Positions 1-9,424 are shown, numbered from the stretch's first letter. The stretch is DNA of 64,000 nucleotides from CAZAMB01 sp964486335 (GCA_964486335.1 CAZAMB010000017.1:1-64000); one strand, 5' to 3'. Program-made: numbers and translations. Notes: generated by a model from the letters alone, not told the origin.

Positions 1-104
1 GGGTCAAGTATCCCACACCGGAGAACACGCTCATAGTTTCTTCAGCCCGCGCGGATTCCCGTTTGTTTTGGATGTCCACCCGCCACGATCGTACCAAAGC
101 CAGG

Positions 105-992
105 CTACATCTCGACGTCCACGCGGGCGGGCTCAACGTGAATCAGCACGTCCGCAACCTCTGGATGTTCCGAGAGTACGGCGTCCTTCACCGCATGGGC
201 AATGCCGTGCGCCGCCAGAACGGTCAGCGTCGGCTCGACCTCCAGATGCAGGTCCAGGTACAACCGCGAACCCATCTTGCGAACGAGTAGCTTCTCAACG
301 CGCAAAGCGCCATCCACTCGTATCGCCGTGGCTTCGATCGCCCCCATCAATGGAATACGTGGCGTCGTATCCATCAGCTCGACCACCGCCGTCCTCGCGA
401 AGCGCGCGCCGTTGATCGCGATCACACCGCACGCCGCCAGCGCCGCCCAGTCGTCCGCCGATTCATATCCTGCGCCGCCGATCAGCGCGATCGCGATGCC
501 GATCGCCGCCGCGGCCGATGTGAGTGCGTCACTCCGATGGTGCCATGCATCGACGCGGATGGCCGTGCTGTCGATGGTCCGTCCGACCCGCGATTCGTAT
601 CGATACATTGTTTCCTTGATGATCACGACGACGAGTAGAACAACGAGCGTGTACCCGGCGGGGGCATGGTGGGGCTGGCGAATTTCGTGAACGGACTGCA
701 CCGCGATCGTCCCGGCCGCCGCGAGAAGCATCAGCGACACCGCAAGAGCCGCCAACGGCTCCGCTTTCCCATGCCCGTAGGGATGATCCGAGTCGGCCGG
801 ACGCGAGGCAATAACCAGACCGCTCCACACCACGAGCGAACTGAGTACATCACCAAGGGATTCGATGGCGTCCGCGATCAGCGCGTAGGAATGTCCGGCG
901 ATCCCGGCGACCAGCTTGACGAGTCCCAATCCGCCATTGACGGCCAGGCTGATTGAGGAAGCGCGCCGACCAATGCTAAACCGTTCGTCCAC
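105..992 (-). CDS. Cation diffusion facilitator (CDF) family metal efflux transporter
   Basis: This 295-residue membrane protein belongs to the CDF family, which exports divalent metals such as Zn2+, Co2+, Fe2+ or Mn2+ in exchange for protons. The family metal site is visible: DAIESLGD at residues 41-48 in TM2 and DAWHHRSD at 148-155 in TM5. The conserved HPYGHGKAE loop lies at about 70-78. Hydrophobic segments run through roughly residues 12-200, followed by a soluble C-terminal domain (about 210-295) of the type that dimerises in this family. The start is a GTG at 992. The metal specificity cannot be read from the sequence. It is a single gene, followed on the same strand only by window-edge DNA containing a partial hairpin repeat (about 45-62). 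Confidence 0.9.
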   Translation of the reverse strand: MDERFSIGRRASSISLAVNGGLGLVKLVAGIAGHSYALIADAIESLGDVLSSLVVWSGLVIASRPADSDHPYGHGKAEPLAALAVSLMLLAAAGTIAVQSVHEIRQPHHAPAGYTLVVLLVVVIIKETMYRYESRVGRTIDSTAIRVDAWHHRSDALTSAAAAIGIAIALIGGAGYESADDWAALAACGVIAINGARFARTAVVELMDTTPRIPLMGAIEATAIRVDGALRVEKLLVRKMGSRLYLDLHLEVEPTLTVLAAHGIAHAVKDAVLSEHPEVADVLIHVEPARVDVEM

Positions 993-1114
993 ATCGGCAG
1001 CGTACCGCGCTGTGCTGCGTCACGCACGGAATCAATGGGGCGATCGGTGACGAGGCCGTCGGTCCGACGATTGCAACGCCTTGAGGCGCCGCCGTGCCGG
1101 CCGATCGGCAATCG

Positions 1115-2638
1115 CTACGGAAGTAATGTATTGCGGAACCAGACCAGTGCGTCGTTGCTCAGTCCGCTCAGTCCGCTTCGGTCGAACGTCGCCAGAATGT
1201 CGTTCGCTCCGTCACCGTCGAGGTCCACGATCAGCACGGTGTTGATGGATGTCCCGCCGGCCACCTCGCCGGGCAGCACGCTGGGATCCGTGGTCGCGGG
1301 TCCCGCCCCCGGTTCGTCGTCGATGATAAGGCGCTCCGTCCATTGGTCATACACAGTCGCCGCGCCGCGAGCATCGAGCCAGAGCACACCACCGCCCGCC
1401 GACGCCACCAGTTCCGGAAGTCCGTCGCGATTGACGTCGCCGAAGGCCATCGCCTGTGGAGTTCGTTCCTTGAACTCCGCCAGCGTATAGGCCCTCCAGG
1501 GAATATTCGGCAGCGGCGCGCTGGTGGCTTCGAATCCGGGCCCCTTGAACCACACCACGACGTTGCCGATGGTCGAGCGGACGATCACATCGAGCGACCC
1601 GTCGCGATCCACGTCGCCCGTGATGACGGTGTCTGCCATAGTCGCGATCTGCCCTACGACGCCCACCTGCCAGAGACCGTCGGAAATATGTTGATCGTCG
1701 GGTATGTCAATCGTCGGATTGCGATACCAGCGCACGTTCAGACTGCCCGAGTCGGGATAGGTGGCGACCACGTCGAGATCTCCGTCTGAATCGACGTCAC
1801 CCAGCGCCACGGATTTGATGACCGTCCCGATCGGAACTTCGTCGGCAATTCGCGTCGCGCCCCACGTCCCGTCGCGCACCGCGCCGAACCCCTGATTCGT
1901 GAACAGCAGAACGCCGTGCGTCCCCTCTTCGCCGCCGCATGTCGAGTTCCACGCAGCCGCCACGTCCATGTCGCCGTCTTCATCCATGTCCCCCACCACC
2001 ATGCCCGTGAACCCGCCGATTTCGGGCGTTCCGTCTTCGCCGACGCCCGCGAGTCTCGACGTTTCGATTGGTGTTTCCTTCCACGCCAGCGCCTGTTCCA
2101 CCTGCGCGGGATCCGCCGGACCGAGAAACAACACGATCAAGCCGCTCAAGTCCGCGCCCGAAGGAACCTCGCTGTCCAGACACGCGGATCCGCTTTCCAG
2201 CGTCTGCTTGGCCATGACCGCGATGTCCGGCGCGCCGTCCCCGTCGAAATCCGCCACGGCCAGGCCGGACACGGACACGATCGGTATATTGCCCGCCAGA
2301 ATCACTGACTCAAATCGCATCGCTCCGGTCGCCGTGCGCCGTTGCAGGTGAATCTGGATCGGCTGCGATTCGTTCCATGCCGAAACGAGGTCCATTCGCC
2401 CGTCGCTGTCGAGATCAGCGGCCGCGACGAATTGCGGACCGGCCGAATCCTCGCTCTGCGGATCGACCTGAATCGCCTGGAAGAAGCTGGCCGTGCGACC
2501 CGTGGTCAGAAAATCAACGACGTTGCTTCCGCCTCCTCCGGACGGGACAACGCCGAAATTCCCCCGACATCCGAGGAATCCCACCGCGGCAACCGCAGCA
2601 CTCACTGTAACCAACTTCAGGGTAAGCGATAACTTCAT
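1115..2638 (-). CDS. FG-GAP/VCBS repeat lipoprotein, putative beta-propeller
   Basis: The protein of about 507 residues starts at ATG 2638, preceded by a GAGGA Shine-Dalgarno about 9 bases upstream. A longer reading from TTG 2656 is less likely. The N-terminus is a lipoprotein signal (MKLSLTLKLVTVSAAV, then GFLGC), so the mature protein should be a lipid-anchored exported protein. The body carries repeated calcium-binding type motifs such as DLDSDGRMDL, DFDGDGAPDI, DMDEDGDMDV, DVDSDGDLDV, DVDRDGSLDV, DVNRDGLPEL and DLDGDGANDI. These are typical of FG-GAP/VCBS propeller blades, found in large secreted or surface proteins of planctomycetes. The ligand and precise role are unknown. Confidence 0.85.
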   Translation of the reverse strand: MKLSLTLKLVTVSAAVAAVGFLGCRGNFGVVPSGGGGSNVVDFLTTGRTASFFQAIQVDPQSEDSAGPQFVAAADLDSDGRMDLVSAWNESQPIQIHLQRRTATGAMRFESVILAGNIPIVSVSGLAVADFDGDGAPDIAVMAKQTLESGSACLDSEVPSGADLSGLIVLFLGPADPAQVEQALAWKETPIETSRLAGVGEDGTPEIGGFTGMVVGDMDEDGDMDVAAAWNSTCGGEEGTHGVLLFTNQGFGAVRDGTWGATRIADEVPIGTVIKSVALGDVDSDGDLDVVATYPDSGSLNVRWYRNPTIDIPDDQHISDGLWQVGVVGQIATMADTVITGDVDRDGSLDVIVRSTIGNVVVWFKGPGFEATSAPLPNIPWRAYTLAEFKERTPQAMAFGDVNRDGLPELVASAGGGVLWLDARGAATVYDQWTERLIIDDEPGAGPATTDPSVLPGEVAGGTSINTVLIVDLDGDGANDILATFDRSGLSGLSNDALVWFRNTLLP

Positions 2639-2867
2639 GGACGTAGTCCTCGTCAAATGGGCTTTTGTCTTTGGCGGGACAAGCCGCCATGAAGGTTATC
2701 GGCGCAGCGGCGGACCGCCTTTTGATTCCCAGCACAACTTCCCGGCGCGAAGGCTGCGCGCGCGTGAATTGCGCGCTCGACCTCCGCGGCCAAAATCGTA
2801 GCACAAGGCTTTTACGGTGATTCCTATTCTTGGAGATTGTCCGATAACGGAGCGAAGGGGAGGCTCG

Positions 2868-4475
2868 TTACGCGCCAATGCGAATGGCGAGCATGGTAAT
2901 GTCGTCGCTTTGCTCGGCGGCCCCGACAAACGTCGTGAGGTGCTTGCGGACCTGTTTTACGGCGGTTTGTGGATTCAAGTCCGACCGCTCGGCCAAAGCC
3001 TGACGCAATCGATGCATCTCAAACCCCTCGCCATCAGTGTTCCATGCCTCGATCACCCCGTCGGTAAAGCAAAAGAGCATACAAGGATCATCGCCTACCT
3101 CGATCGTCGTCGTGGAGTACACAGTGTCCGCGGCGACGCCGAGCGGGTAGCCTGCGTCCACGTCGATTTCCGTCGGGGTTCCGGAAACCCTTACCATCAG
3201 CGGCGGCCAATGCCCGGCGCTTGCCAACGACATTTTCTTCGCTCCGGCATCAACCAGGGCCAGCAGGCAAGTAATGATTCTCGACCGATGAGTGTTGCGA
3301 CAGATAAACTCATTCCAGCGCGTGAGCAGCCGACCCGGTTCGTCGTTCTCGGCGATCGTAGCTCGAACGACCGCTTGCAGATTGGCCATTTGAATGGCAG
3401 CGGCCGCTCCCTCGCCCGTAACGTCCGCGACGAGGCACCATACCCGCCCGTCGTCCCGTTCGATCACGTCATAATAATCGCCGCTGACCCGCCGGCCGGG
3501 GTCGTTCAACGCCGCAATGCGAAGCTCGGGGCGATTCGGTAACGCCTTGGGAAACAAGCCGGTCTGAATAGTCCGCGCGAGGTCCAGATCGTGGTCCAGC
3601 GCAATCATCTTTTTCTGGTCTTCCAGGAGCTGCGCGTTGATCAGCCCGATGGAAACCTGCCGCGCGATGGCCGCAAAAAAATCAATGTCCTCCCCAGCAT
3701 ACGAGGTCGACGTCGTCGTCCGATCGCCGTAGATGACGCCGATCGTCGCTTGATCGTCCAGCAACGGCACGCACATGGCCGATCGGATTCCATGCTGCAC
3801 CATGCTCACCGTCGGGTCCGCGCTCGCGCTGTCGCTTGTAAAAATGGCCCGCTCGCCGTGTTCCAGCGCGCGGGCGAGCAGCGACCGACTGATCGTCAGC
3901 TCACCTTCCGCCCCGCGCAGATTCCGAACCACCGGCCAATCCACGGTGCGCTGACCGCGCCGGCGAATCCCGATCGCGCCTCGCTCAAACTGCAGCATTT
4001 CGAAGCAAATGGTCATCGCGTCTTCCAGAAGCGTGTCCCGGCTTTTGAGTGTCGTCAGTCGCTCGGTCAGCTCATAGATCATCTGCAGGCGACGTTGCGA
4101 CAGCAGCAGTGCCTGATCGCGCGGCACGTAGCGCGTCGCCCGACTCGTGCCATGGTCGTCTGAAAGCACCACCGACATCGACGAAACCGCCTCCGCGTGA
4201 AACACCGCCAGAGCTCCGCCGATCAGAACACGATCGCCATCCTGGAGCGGCGTTCCCCTGGGTGGAGCATCGTTGACCATCGTTCCGTTCTTGCTACCGA
4301 GGTCTTCGACCACGAATCCGTTCGCGGTCGGCGTGAATCGGGCGTGTCGTCGGGACGTGCTTGGGTCGTCGATGGGCAGATCGCACCCGGCGTCGCGCCC
4401 GATCACCATCGGTCGCTGAGCCAGAAAGTGCCGCACCACTCGACCATCGGAGAGTGTGATGACCAATTCAGCCAT
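2868..4475 (-). CDS. FHA-GAF-PP2C (SpoIIE/RsbU-type) serine phosphatase
   Basis: This 535-residue signalling protein has three domains. An FHA phosphothreonine-binding domain lies at about 5-95, with GRDAGCD (26-32), SRRH (41-44) and GSKNGT (60-65). A GAF-like sensory domain follows at about 140-290. A C-terminal SpoIIE/RsbU-type PP2C phosphatase runs from about 300 to 535, with metal-binding Asp in SGDYYDV (D333) and VADVTGEG (D351) and a late DD in EQSDDITML. RsbU-like enzymes dephosphorylate anti-anti-sigma factors. The FHA domain suggests input from Ser/Thr kinases, and one such kinase is encoded in this window at about 46 kb, but no link can be shown. It starts at ATG 4475 and appears monocistronic. 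Confidence 0.9.
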   Translation of the reverse strand: MAELVITLSDGRVVRHFLAQRPMVIGRDAGCDLPIDDPSTSRRHARFTPTANGFVVEDLGSKNGTMVNDAPPRGTPLQDGDRVLIGGALAVFHAEAVSSMSVVLSDDHGTSRATRYVPRDQALLLSQRRLQMIYELTERLTTLKSRDTLLEDAMTICFEMLQFERGAIGIRRRGQRTVDWPVVRNLRGAEGELTISRSLLARALEHGERAIFTSDSASADPTVSMVQHGIRSAMCVPLLDDQATIGVIYGDRTTTSTSYAGEDIDFFAAIARQVSIGLINAQLLEDQKKMIALDHDLDLARTIQTGLFPKALPNRPELRIAALNDPGRRVSGDYYDVIERDDGRVWCLVADVTGEGAAAAIQMANLQAVVRATIAENDEPGRLLTRWNEFICRNTHRSRIITCLLALVDAGAKKMSLASAGHWPPLMVRVSGTPTEIDVDAGYPLGVAADTVYSTTTIEVGDDPCMLFCFTDGVIEAWNTDGEGFEMHRLRQALAERSDLNPQTAVKQVRKHLTTFVGAAEQSDDITMLAIRIGA

Positions 4476-4635
4476 GATGAATCGAAATCAATCCACAGCG
4501 CAACGTGGCGGAACCGTTCCAGGGCCTCGAACACGAACCAACGAGCATCTTACCGCGGGCTCGCGACAAAATCATTCGAGCGACACAGATTCTGCCGCCG
4601 CCGACCCAGGCCAAAGCGGTGAACAGTCATCCGTT

Positions 4636-4668
4636 GCGAGCCGCGAACTTCAGTTCGCGCGGATTTTC
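4636..4668 (-). repeat. Covarying hairpin repeat (REP-like), copy in 4476-4744 gap
   Basis: This is a copy of the dispersed hairpin with stem GCGAACT-TC-AGTTCGC flanked by GCGAGCC and GCGGATT, in reverse orientation relative to the copies at 39.3 and 42.6 kb. It lies between the FHA phosphatase gene and uppP. Nothing else is recognisable in this 269-base gap. Confidence 0.8.
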
Positions 4669-4744
4669 GTACATTCGACGCTGCACTTGGTCGTCTGGCG
4701 CTCTCATGATCGCCGGTCAAGCTTTCCTGTCGCTTGGATGAGGG

Positions 4745-5578
4745 CTACACCCAGCCCGCGAGCATCAGCAAACCCAGCAGCCAGCAATAACCAGTGAAAT
4801 AGTGCAGCTTCGCCCGGCGAACCGCCCCAAGCAGCAGCCGAAGTGAAACCACCCCGACCACCAGTGAAACCGCTCCGGCCGCCATCGTCGGGCCCCAGGC
4901 GATCTGGGTTGCCGGGTCCACCGGCGCGGAAAAAACCTCTCGAAACTTCACCGCCGTCGCCCCGACAATCGCCGGAATTGCTATGAAAAAGCTGAACTCC
5001 GCCGCCCAACGACGACGAATGCCGCACAACACTGCCGCACAAATCGTCGATCCGCTTCGTGAAATCCCCGGCGTGATCGCCAGCCCCTGCGCAATGCCGA
5101 TGATGACGGCCCGCGGGATGCCAAACGTCTTCCATCCCCGCCGACCGCGCGGCATCCACGCCGTCGCCAGCAGAAGCAATCCTGTCAGAAGCAGTCCAGC
5201 GCCGATCCATTTCGGTTCGCCGAACAACTGCTCGAACTGTTTCTTGAACCCCAATCCAATGACCGCCGTCGGTATGCTGGCCGCCACGCCCAGGAGCGCA
5301 AAACGCAGCGCGTGCCGCCGTCCCGGCTGCCCGTGCAGGACATCTCCCGCCAGTCGGACGACAAAATCGCCAAACGACTTTGCAAACACGATGAAGACCG
5401 CGATCACCGTTCCGATATGAACCACGCCGTCAAAGACGTGCATCTTCAGGCTTTCCGGGTCGAGTTGAAACCAGTCTTGGGCGATCGCCAGGTGCGCGCT
5501 GCTGCTGATCGGCAGGAATTCGGTCAGGCCCTGGATCGCTCCCAGGATCAGCGCCTCAACGTAAGTCAGTTCGCTCAC
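4745..5578 (-). CDS. uppP: Undecaprenyl-diphosphatase UppP (BacA family)
   Basis: This integral membrane enzyme dephosphorylates undecaprenyl diphosphate to recycle the lipid carrier for peptidoglycan and other envelope polymers. Both signature regions are present: EFLPISSSAH at residues 20-29 and GISRSGST in the second half. I place the start at GTG 5578, because it overlaps the pgsA stop as GTGA and gives 277 residues, the normal family size. A longer upstream in-frame reading would run through pgsA out of frame and lacks support. It is the third gene of the coupled rimO-pgsA-uppP set, which serves ribosome modification, phospholipid synthesis and envelope lipid recycling. Confidence 0.93.
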   Translation of the reverse strand: MSELTYVEALILGAIQGLTEFLPISSSAHLAIAQDWFQLDPESLKMHVFDGVVHIGTVIAVFIVFAKSFGDFVVRLAGDVLHGQPGRRHALRFALLGVAASIPTAVIGLGFKKQFEQLFGEPKWIGAGLLLTGLLLLATAWMPRGRRGWKTFGIPRAVIIGIAQGLAITPGISRSGSTICAAVLCGIRRRWAAEFSFFIAIPAIVGATAVKFREVFSAPVDPATQIAWGPTMAAGAVSLVVGVVSLRLLLGAVRRAKLHYFTGYCWLLGLLMLAGWV

Positions 5579-6195
5579 GCCGCCGCCGACTCCTCGAGGA
5601 TATGCCGCGAACGGGCGAGGTATTGGAGCATCGACAGCGCCGTAACCGCCACGGTGACCCAGACGATGATCTTCTTCGTGTTCGTCACCGCCTCCGTGGA
5701 CATGAATGACGATCCCCGAGCCACGAGAAACAGCACCGTCGGCGCGGCGAAGCTCTGAATCCACATCTTGACCTTGCCGTGCAATGACGCCCCGAACGCC
5801 CGCCCCTGTGACTCATTGAACCCGCGAAGCCCCGTGACCAGAAGCTCGCGACCGACAATGACCACCACCATCCACGCGCGCATTTCCGTGACGTTATTTC
5901 CTGACTCGTCCACGAACCCCGGCGAAAGAAAAAGGATGAACGCCCCGCACACCAGCACCTTATCCACCAGCGGATCGAGCACCCGACCCAGCGGCGTTAC
6001 CATCTTCCATTTCCGCGCCAGATAACCGTCGATGTAGTCGCTGGCGGCCGCCACGATGAACAACGCGACGGAAACGTCCAGCATCCAGATCTGCGGCGCG
6101 CGATGGGAGTATTGCGAAAGAACCACGAAGAAAATGATCGCCAGGATCAGCCGCGCCAGCGTGATCTGATTGGGAAGATTGAGCGCGCTGGTCAT
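5575..6195 (-). CDS. pgsA: CDP-diacylglycerol-glycerol-3-phosphate 3-phosphatidyltransferase
   Basis: The 206-residue membrane protein carries the CDP-alcohol phosphotransferase signature DYIDGYLAR, then G and two further Asp (RVLDPLVDK), matching D(x)2DG(x)2AR(x)8G(x)3D(x)3D. PgsA makes phosphatidylglycerol phosphate from CDP-diacylglycerol and glycerol-3-phosphate, the committed step to phosphatidylglycerol and cardiolipin. A related CDP-alcohol transferase cannot be excluded from the motif alone, but the length and the N-terminal LNLPNQITLARL fit PgsA. The start ATG overlaps the rimO stop (ATGA at 6195-6192) and the stop overlaps the uppP start, indicating translational coupling. Confidence 0.93.
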   Translation of the reverse strand: MTSALNLPNQITLARLILAIIFFVVLSQYSHRAPQIWMLDVSVALFIVAAASDYIDGYLARKWKMVTPLGRVLDPLVDKVLVCGAFILFLSPGFVDESGNNVTEMRAWMVVVIVGRELLVTGLRGFNESQGRAFGASLHGKVKMWIQSFAAPTVLFLVARGSSFMSTEAVTNTKKIIVWVTVAVTALSMLQYLARSRHILEESAAA

Positions 6196-7604
6196 CCGCG
6201 AAGCACCTTCAGCGCTTTTCGCACCGGCTGGGCCACCAGATCATACGCGTTTCGCTTCGTGCAGCGAACGTCGACAAACTCGCCCGGCAACGCGTCGCTC
6301 CCCTCGATGAATGTCACGCCATCCACCATCGGAGCCTGTCCCTCGTGTCGCGCCGAAACGACGCCCGGCTCGACACGCTCGTCCACCAGCACCGAAAACG
6401 ACCTGCCGATTCGCTCGTTACCCAGGCGGAACGCAACCTCCTGCTGGGCTGCCATCAACGCATCCACCCGTTCCTTCTTGATATCCTCGGACAACTGACC
6501 GGCCATTCGTCCCGCGGGCGTGTCCGGCTCCAGCGAATAGGGAAAAACGCCCAGCGCGTCAAACGCAAAATCTCCGATGAAGCGCGTCAATTCCTTGAAC
6601 TCCGCGTCCGTCTCGCCCGGAAATCCCGCGATCATTGTCGTGCGAATCGTCACCCCCGGAATCCGATCGCGAATCCGTTGCAACAACTGCTCCGTCTGGT
6701 TTCGCGTGATTCGCCGATGCATCGCCTTGAGCACCCGATCATTGATGTGTTGCAACGGAATGTCGATGTAATTGCAAACATGCTCGCAGCTTGCAATCGC
6801 ATCGAGCATCTCGTCGCTTAGCACCGAAGGATAGACATACATCAATCGAACCCAGCGCAGCCCATCGACTCGGTTCAGTGCCCGCAGCAGGCCTGCCAGT
6901 CCGCCGTCGATTCGATCCTCGCCCAGTCCGTAACTCGTCGTGTCCTGACCGATCAGGCTGATTTCGACGGCCCCGTCCGCCGCCAATTCGCGCGCTTCCT
7001 CCAGCACCACGGGCGGCGGCTTGCAGTGCATCCGTCCGCGAATGGATGGGATCGTGCAGAAGGTGCATTTCTGGTCGCAGCCCTCGCTGATCCGCAAATA
7101 CGCGTAATGCCTCGGCGTCAGCCGCAGCCGGGCCGTATCAATCTGCACAAACGGATGATAGTCCGCCAGGTACACATCCTTTGTTCGCTTGCTGTTTCGA
7201 ACCGGCAGCGCCAAGCCGTTGCCGCCGCCGAGCACCGCGCGCACGATGTCGTCCCGGTTGTTGACTCCCACCAGTGCGTCGATCCCCGGTATGCGCTCCA
7301 GAATGGTTTCCTTGTCGCGCTGCACGAGGCACCCCGCGACCACCACCTTTCGAAGCCGGCCATCGCGCTTTCGAGCGATTGCCTCGCGGATCACCTCGTC
7401 CGCTTCCACCCGCGAGGCGTCAAGAAATCCACACGTGTTGATCACCGTCACGTCGGCGTCGTTTTCATCCGAGGTGATTGCGCAGCCCGCTTCCGCGAGT
7501 TGGCCGAGCATCTTCTCCGAATCGACAAGGTTCTTCGCGCAACCCAGCGATACGAACGAAACCCGCGTCTGTCTTTTTTTCAATCCGCCCATACTGGTCG
7601 TCAC
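6192..7604 (-). CDS. rimO: Ribosomal protein S12 methylthiotransferase RimO
   Basis: RimO is a radical SAM enzyme that adds a methylthio group to the conserved Asp of ribosomal protein S12. The 470-residue protein has the N-terminal UPF0004 domain with cysteines in SLGCAKNLVDSEKM, TCGFLDAS and AGCLVQRD, which bind the auxiliary cluster. The radical SAM core has SEGCDQKCTFC (CxxxCxxC), and a C-terminal TRAM-like region includes VDVRCTKRNAYDLV. NLVDSE favours RimO over MiaB. The GTG at 7604 or the ATG at 7592 could be the start; neither has a clear Shine-Dalgarno. It is first in the rimO-pgsA-uppP set, with 4-base overlaps throughout. Confidence 0.92.
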   Translation of the reverse strand: MTTSMGGLKKRQTRVSFVSLGCAKNLVDSEKMLGQLAEAGCAITSDENDADVTVINTCGFLDASRVEADEVIREAIARKRDGRLRKVVVAGCLVQRDKETILERIPGIDALVGVNNRDDIVRAVLGGGNGLALPVRNSKRTKDVYLADYHPFVQIDTARLRLTPRHYAYLRISEGCDQKCTFCTIPSIRGRMHCKPPPVVLEEARELAADGAVEISLIGQDTTSYGLGEDRIDGGLAGLLRALNRVDGLRWVRLMYVYPSVLSDEMLDAIASCEHVCNYIDIPLQHINDRVLKAMHRRITRNQTEQLLQRIRDRIPGVTIRTTMIAGFPGETDAEFKELTRFIGDFAFDALGVFPYSLEPDTPAGRMAGQLSEDIKKERVDALMAAQQEVAFRLGNERIGRSFSVLVDERVEPGVVSARHEGQAPMVDGVTFIEGSDALPGEFVDVRCTKRNAYDLVAQPVRKALKVLRG

Positions 7605-7628
7605 GGCGTATAACGCATTTCTTGAACT

Positions 7629-7761
7629 AAGTAGGAACGCAGAAAGAATTAACCATAGCGAGCCGCGAGCTTTAGCCCGCGCGGCCCCGGAACGCAGGAC
7701 AATCCACGGATTTCATGGTTTCGCCTGTGCCGATTGGGTAAGTCATTCTGCGTTCCTACTT
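7629..7761. mobile_element. Small non-coding element with 16-bp terminal inverted repeats (133 bp)
   Basis: The ends AAGTAGGAACGCAGAA (7629-7644) and its exact reverse complement (7746-7761) bound a 133-base segment with no coding capacity. It encloses one copy of the covarying hairpin (7657-7684). Related, more diverged versions lie at 25637-25761 and 55112-55239. The structure is that of a MITE-like cassette. No transposase is present in the window. Confidence 0.6.
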
Positions 7762-8218
7762 AACCGCGGGCTTGCTCAACCGGCTGGCCGGCAGCCCGCA
7801 CGGCCCTTTGCATATTGAACCAGCCCCGATTCCAGCTGATTATACCTTGCCGATCCCCGCCCCGCGACGGGCACGCCGGTTCCTTCCCAATCCGCTGAGT
7901 CATCAGCGCCGAAATTAGCCGCCTTACCTCCAAATGACTCGTTGGAGCACGTAACACTCAAATGTAGCGTCTGGGTTTGTCTCCGACGAATTGAAAAGCA
8001 CCTCCCAAATTCGCTTCACCCGTAGGGGGTAACGCCCAAACGCGATCTACGCCCCCACAGGAGGCGCCGGTGCACATTCACTACGTCCTCCAAAGGTAGC
8101 TCTCGAGTCTCGGTGAGTCATGGGCGATCTACCACGAGCGGCTCTTGACGAAATGAAAGTACCACGAAGGAAGTCGGAAAGTGGCGCCCCGCCAGGTCGA
8201 CAAGGTCCGGAAGTAACC
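7762..8218. other. Long non-coding gap with a decayed double-hairpin repeat
   Basis: No gene is supported between rimO and the FabZ-like gene. At about 7945-8036 the sequence resembles the 64-bp double-hairpin element: it has the same AAATGTAGCGTC start and a CCGACGAATTG centre, but the second hairpin is degraded and displaced. A GGTCCGGAAG string at about 8208 recalls SRP RNA but was rejected. The remainder shows nothing recognisable. Confidence 0.5.
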
Positions 8219-8710
8219 TTATCGGATGGTGAGTCCGGTGATCCGTGCTTCGAATACGAGTTTGCCCTCAACGATTCCCTGGGTGTCGGAGATGATCCGA
8301 CGCGATCGATAATCGACGCCTTGGCACAGAATGATGAGCCGCGCCGGCGGAACCACCGTGTCCCGAAACTTACAGCCCTCGATGCCGCCGAACCCGACGA
8401 ACGCGTCGTTTCCGCCCAGTTTCGCGAGTACCGCGGAGCTTTGAGCGGCCATCTCCATCATTAATACGCCGGGGAGAAGCGGCCGACCTTCAACGTGAGC
8501 CTTCACCCACCAGTCATTCGACTTCACGTCCACCAGCGTCACGATCCGCTCAAGGGCGATGTCGTGGCTCAGGACGCCGTCCAAGAGCTGGAATTCGTGC
8601 CGATGCGGCAGCAGTTGATAGATTTGTTTCTTCGTCAGCGCGCACGTCGAAAGGTCGATACCGTCAATTTCGAACAACAGTGGTGGCGGCAAAGGGACCG
8701 GCCTTTCCAC
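8219..8710 (-). CDS. FabZ/FabA-like 3-hydroxyacyl-ACP dehydratase (hotdog fold)
   Basis: The 163-residue protein matches the beta-hydroxyacyl-ACP dehydratase family. LLPHRHEFQLLDGV corresponds to the FabZ LPHRYPFLLVDRV segment and contains the catalytic His. RPLLPGVLMMEMAAQ corresponds to the FabZ segment with the catalytic acid and central helix. The family removes water from 3-hydroxyacyl-ACP during fatty acid elongation. The N-terminal extension (about 30 residues) and the divergence suggest a paralogue rather than the main housekeeping FabZ. A role in lipid tailoring or a specialised acyl chain is possible. The start is GTG 8710 without a clear ribosome-binding site, so the N-terminus is uncertain. 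It has no co-directional partner with tight spacing. Confidence 0.75.
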   Translation of the reverse strand: MERPVPLPPPLLFEIDGIDLSTCALTKKQIYQLLPHRHEFQLLDGVLSHDIALERIVTLVDVKSNDWWVKAHVEGRPLLPGVLMMEMAAQSSAVLAKLGGNDAFVGFGGIEGCKFRDTVVPPARLIILCQGVDYRSRRIISDTQGIVEGKLVFEARITGLTIR

Positions 8711-8883
8711 GAAAACTCAAAATGCAACGACCGAGGAGAGCATCCTCGGTCGCGTTAAGTAGCAAAACCGGGTGAGGTTCACACTGCGGTTGACTGCCCG
8801 CGCGAACCCGAAGGCAAAAACCCGCGCCTCGCGTGAAAGCGCTTCATCGAATCGATCACGGAATCCAGAAACCGATGAACAGG

Positions 8884-9072
8884 TTAGCCTTCGGTGGTCG
8901 ATGTACTGGATCGAACCTCCAGGATCTTCTTCCGAACCGATTGCGCCATTTCCTTGATGTCTTGCATCGATTTGCGAACCCTGGTACCTGCCGCTTTATT
9001 GCCTCCGACGGCCTTGGCCACGTCGTCCGCCGCGGCATCCACCAGTTCGCGTAATCGCTCGTATTCCTGCAT
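8884..9072 (-). CDS. Histone H1-like (Hc1-type) DNA-binding protein
   Basis: This 62-residue protein begins at ATG 9072 with GGAG 8 bases upstream. A longer in-frame reading up to 9288 has no family support. Its sequence (MQEYERLRELVDAAADDVAK, then GGNKAAGTRVRKSMQDIK and EMAQSVRKKILEVR) closely follows the Hc1-like histone family known from chlamydiae and found widely in Bacteroidetes, Planctomycetes and relatives. NKAAGTRVRK is the characteristic core. Members are helical proteins thought to bind DNA and affect nucleoid compaction. It lacks the Lys/Ala-rich tail of chlamydial Hc1, so it is the compact bacterial form. Confidence 0.85.
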   Translation of the reverse strand: MQEYERLRELVDAAADDVAKAVGGNKAAGTRVRKSMQDIKEMAQSVRKKILEVRSSTSTTEG

Positions 9073-9424
9073 CGACGTTTTCTCCGAATCCCAAGGACCG
9101 AGAATAATCCCCAAAATCGCGCCGCACGGCCTCAAACTGTAAGCTACCGCTGAATCGGACGCAATAAGAACAAGCCCCTCATCGGCATTCAACAAGCGAA
9201 AACATGACCGGAGACCACTCAAAAGGGTCGGATTCGGCATGGTGACGCCGCGTGGTCCGGTGACGGAAACAGCCATTCCTAACCACATGCGTTAACGCGA
9301 TGAAAAACATAATCAACTTTCAATTGAAATCGGGATCCTCCATTCCGTGAGTTGAGCTGTTTTTGCTATCTCTCGAATCCCCCCTTCACCGCATGGTGAA
9401 AATGGTCCGAAACGCCAAAGAGGA

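Noticed and set aside
7605..8218. Search for tRNA or small RNA genes in the largest early gap
   Set aside because: No cloverleaf, T-loop GTTCGAATC-type sequence or terminator-backed RNA was found. The structure present is explained by repeat elements.
8200..8225. GGTCCGGAAG resembling the SRP RNA apical loop
   Set aside because: The following bases (TAACCTTATC) do not continue the conserved GAAGCAGCC, no flanking long helix is seen, and the site abuts the stop of the FabZ-like gene.
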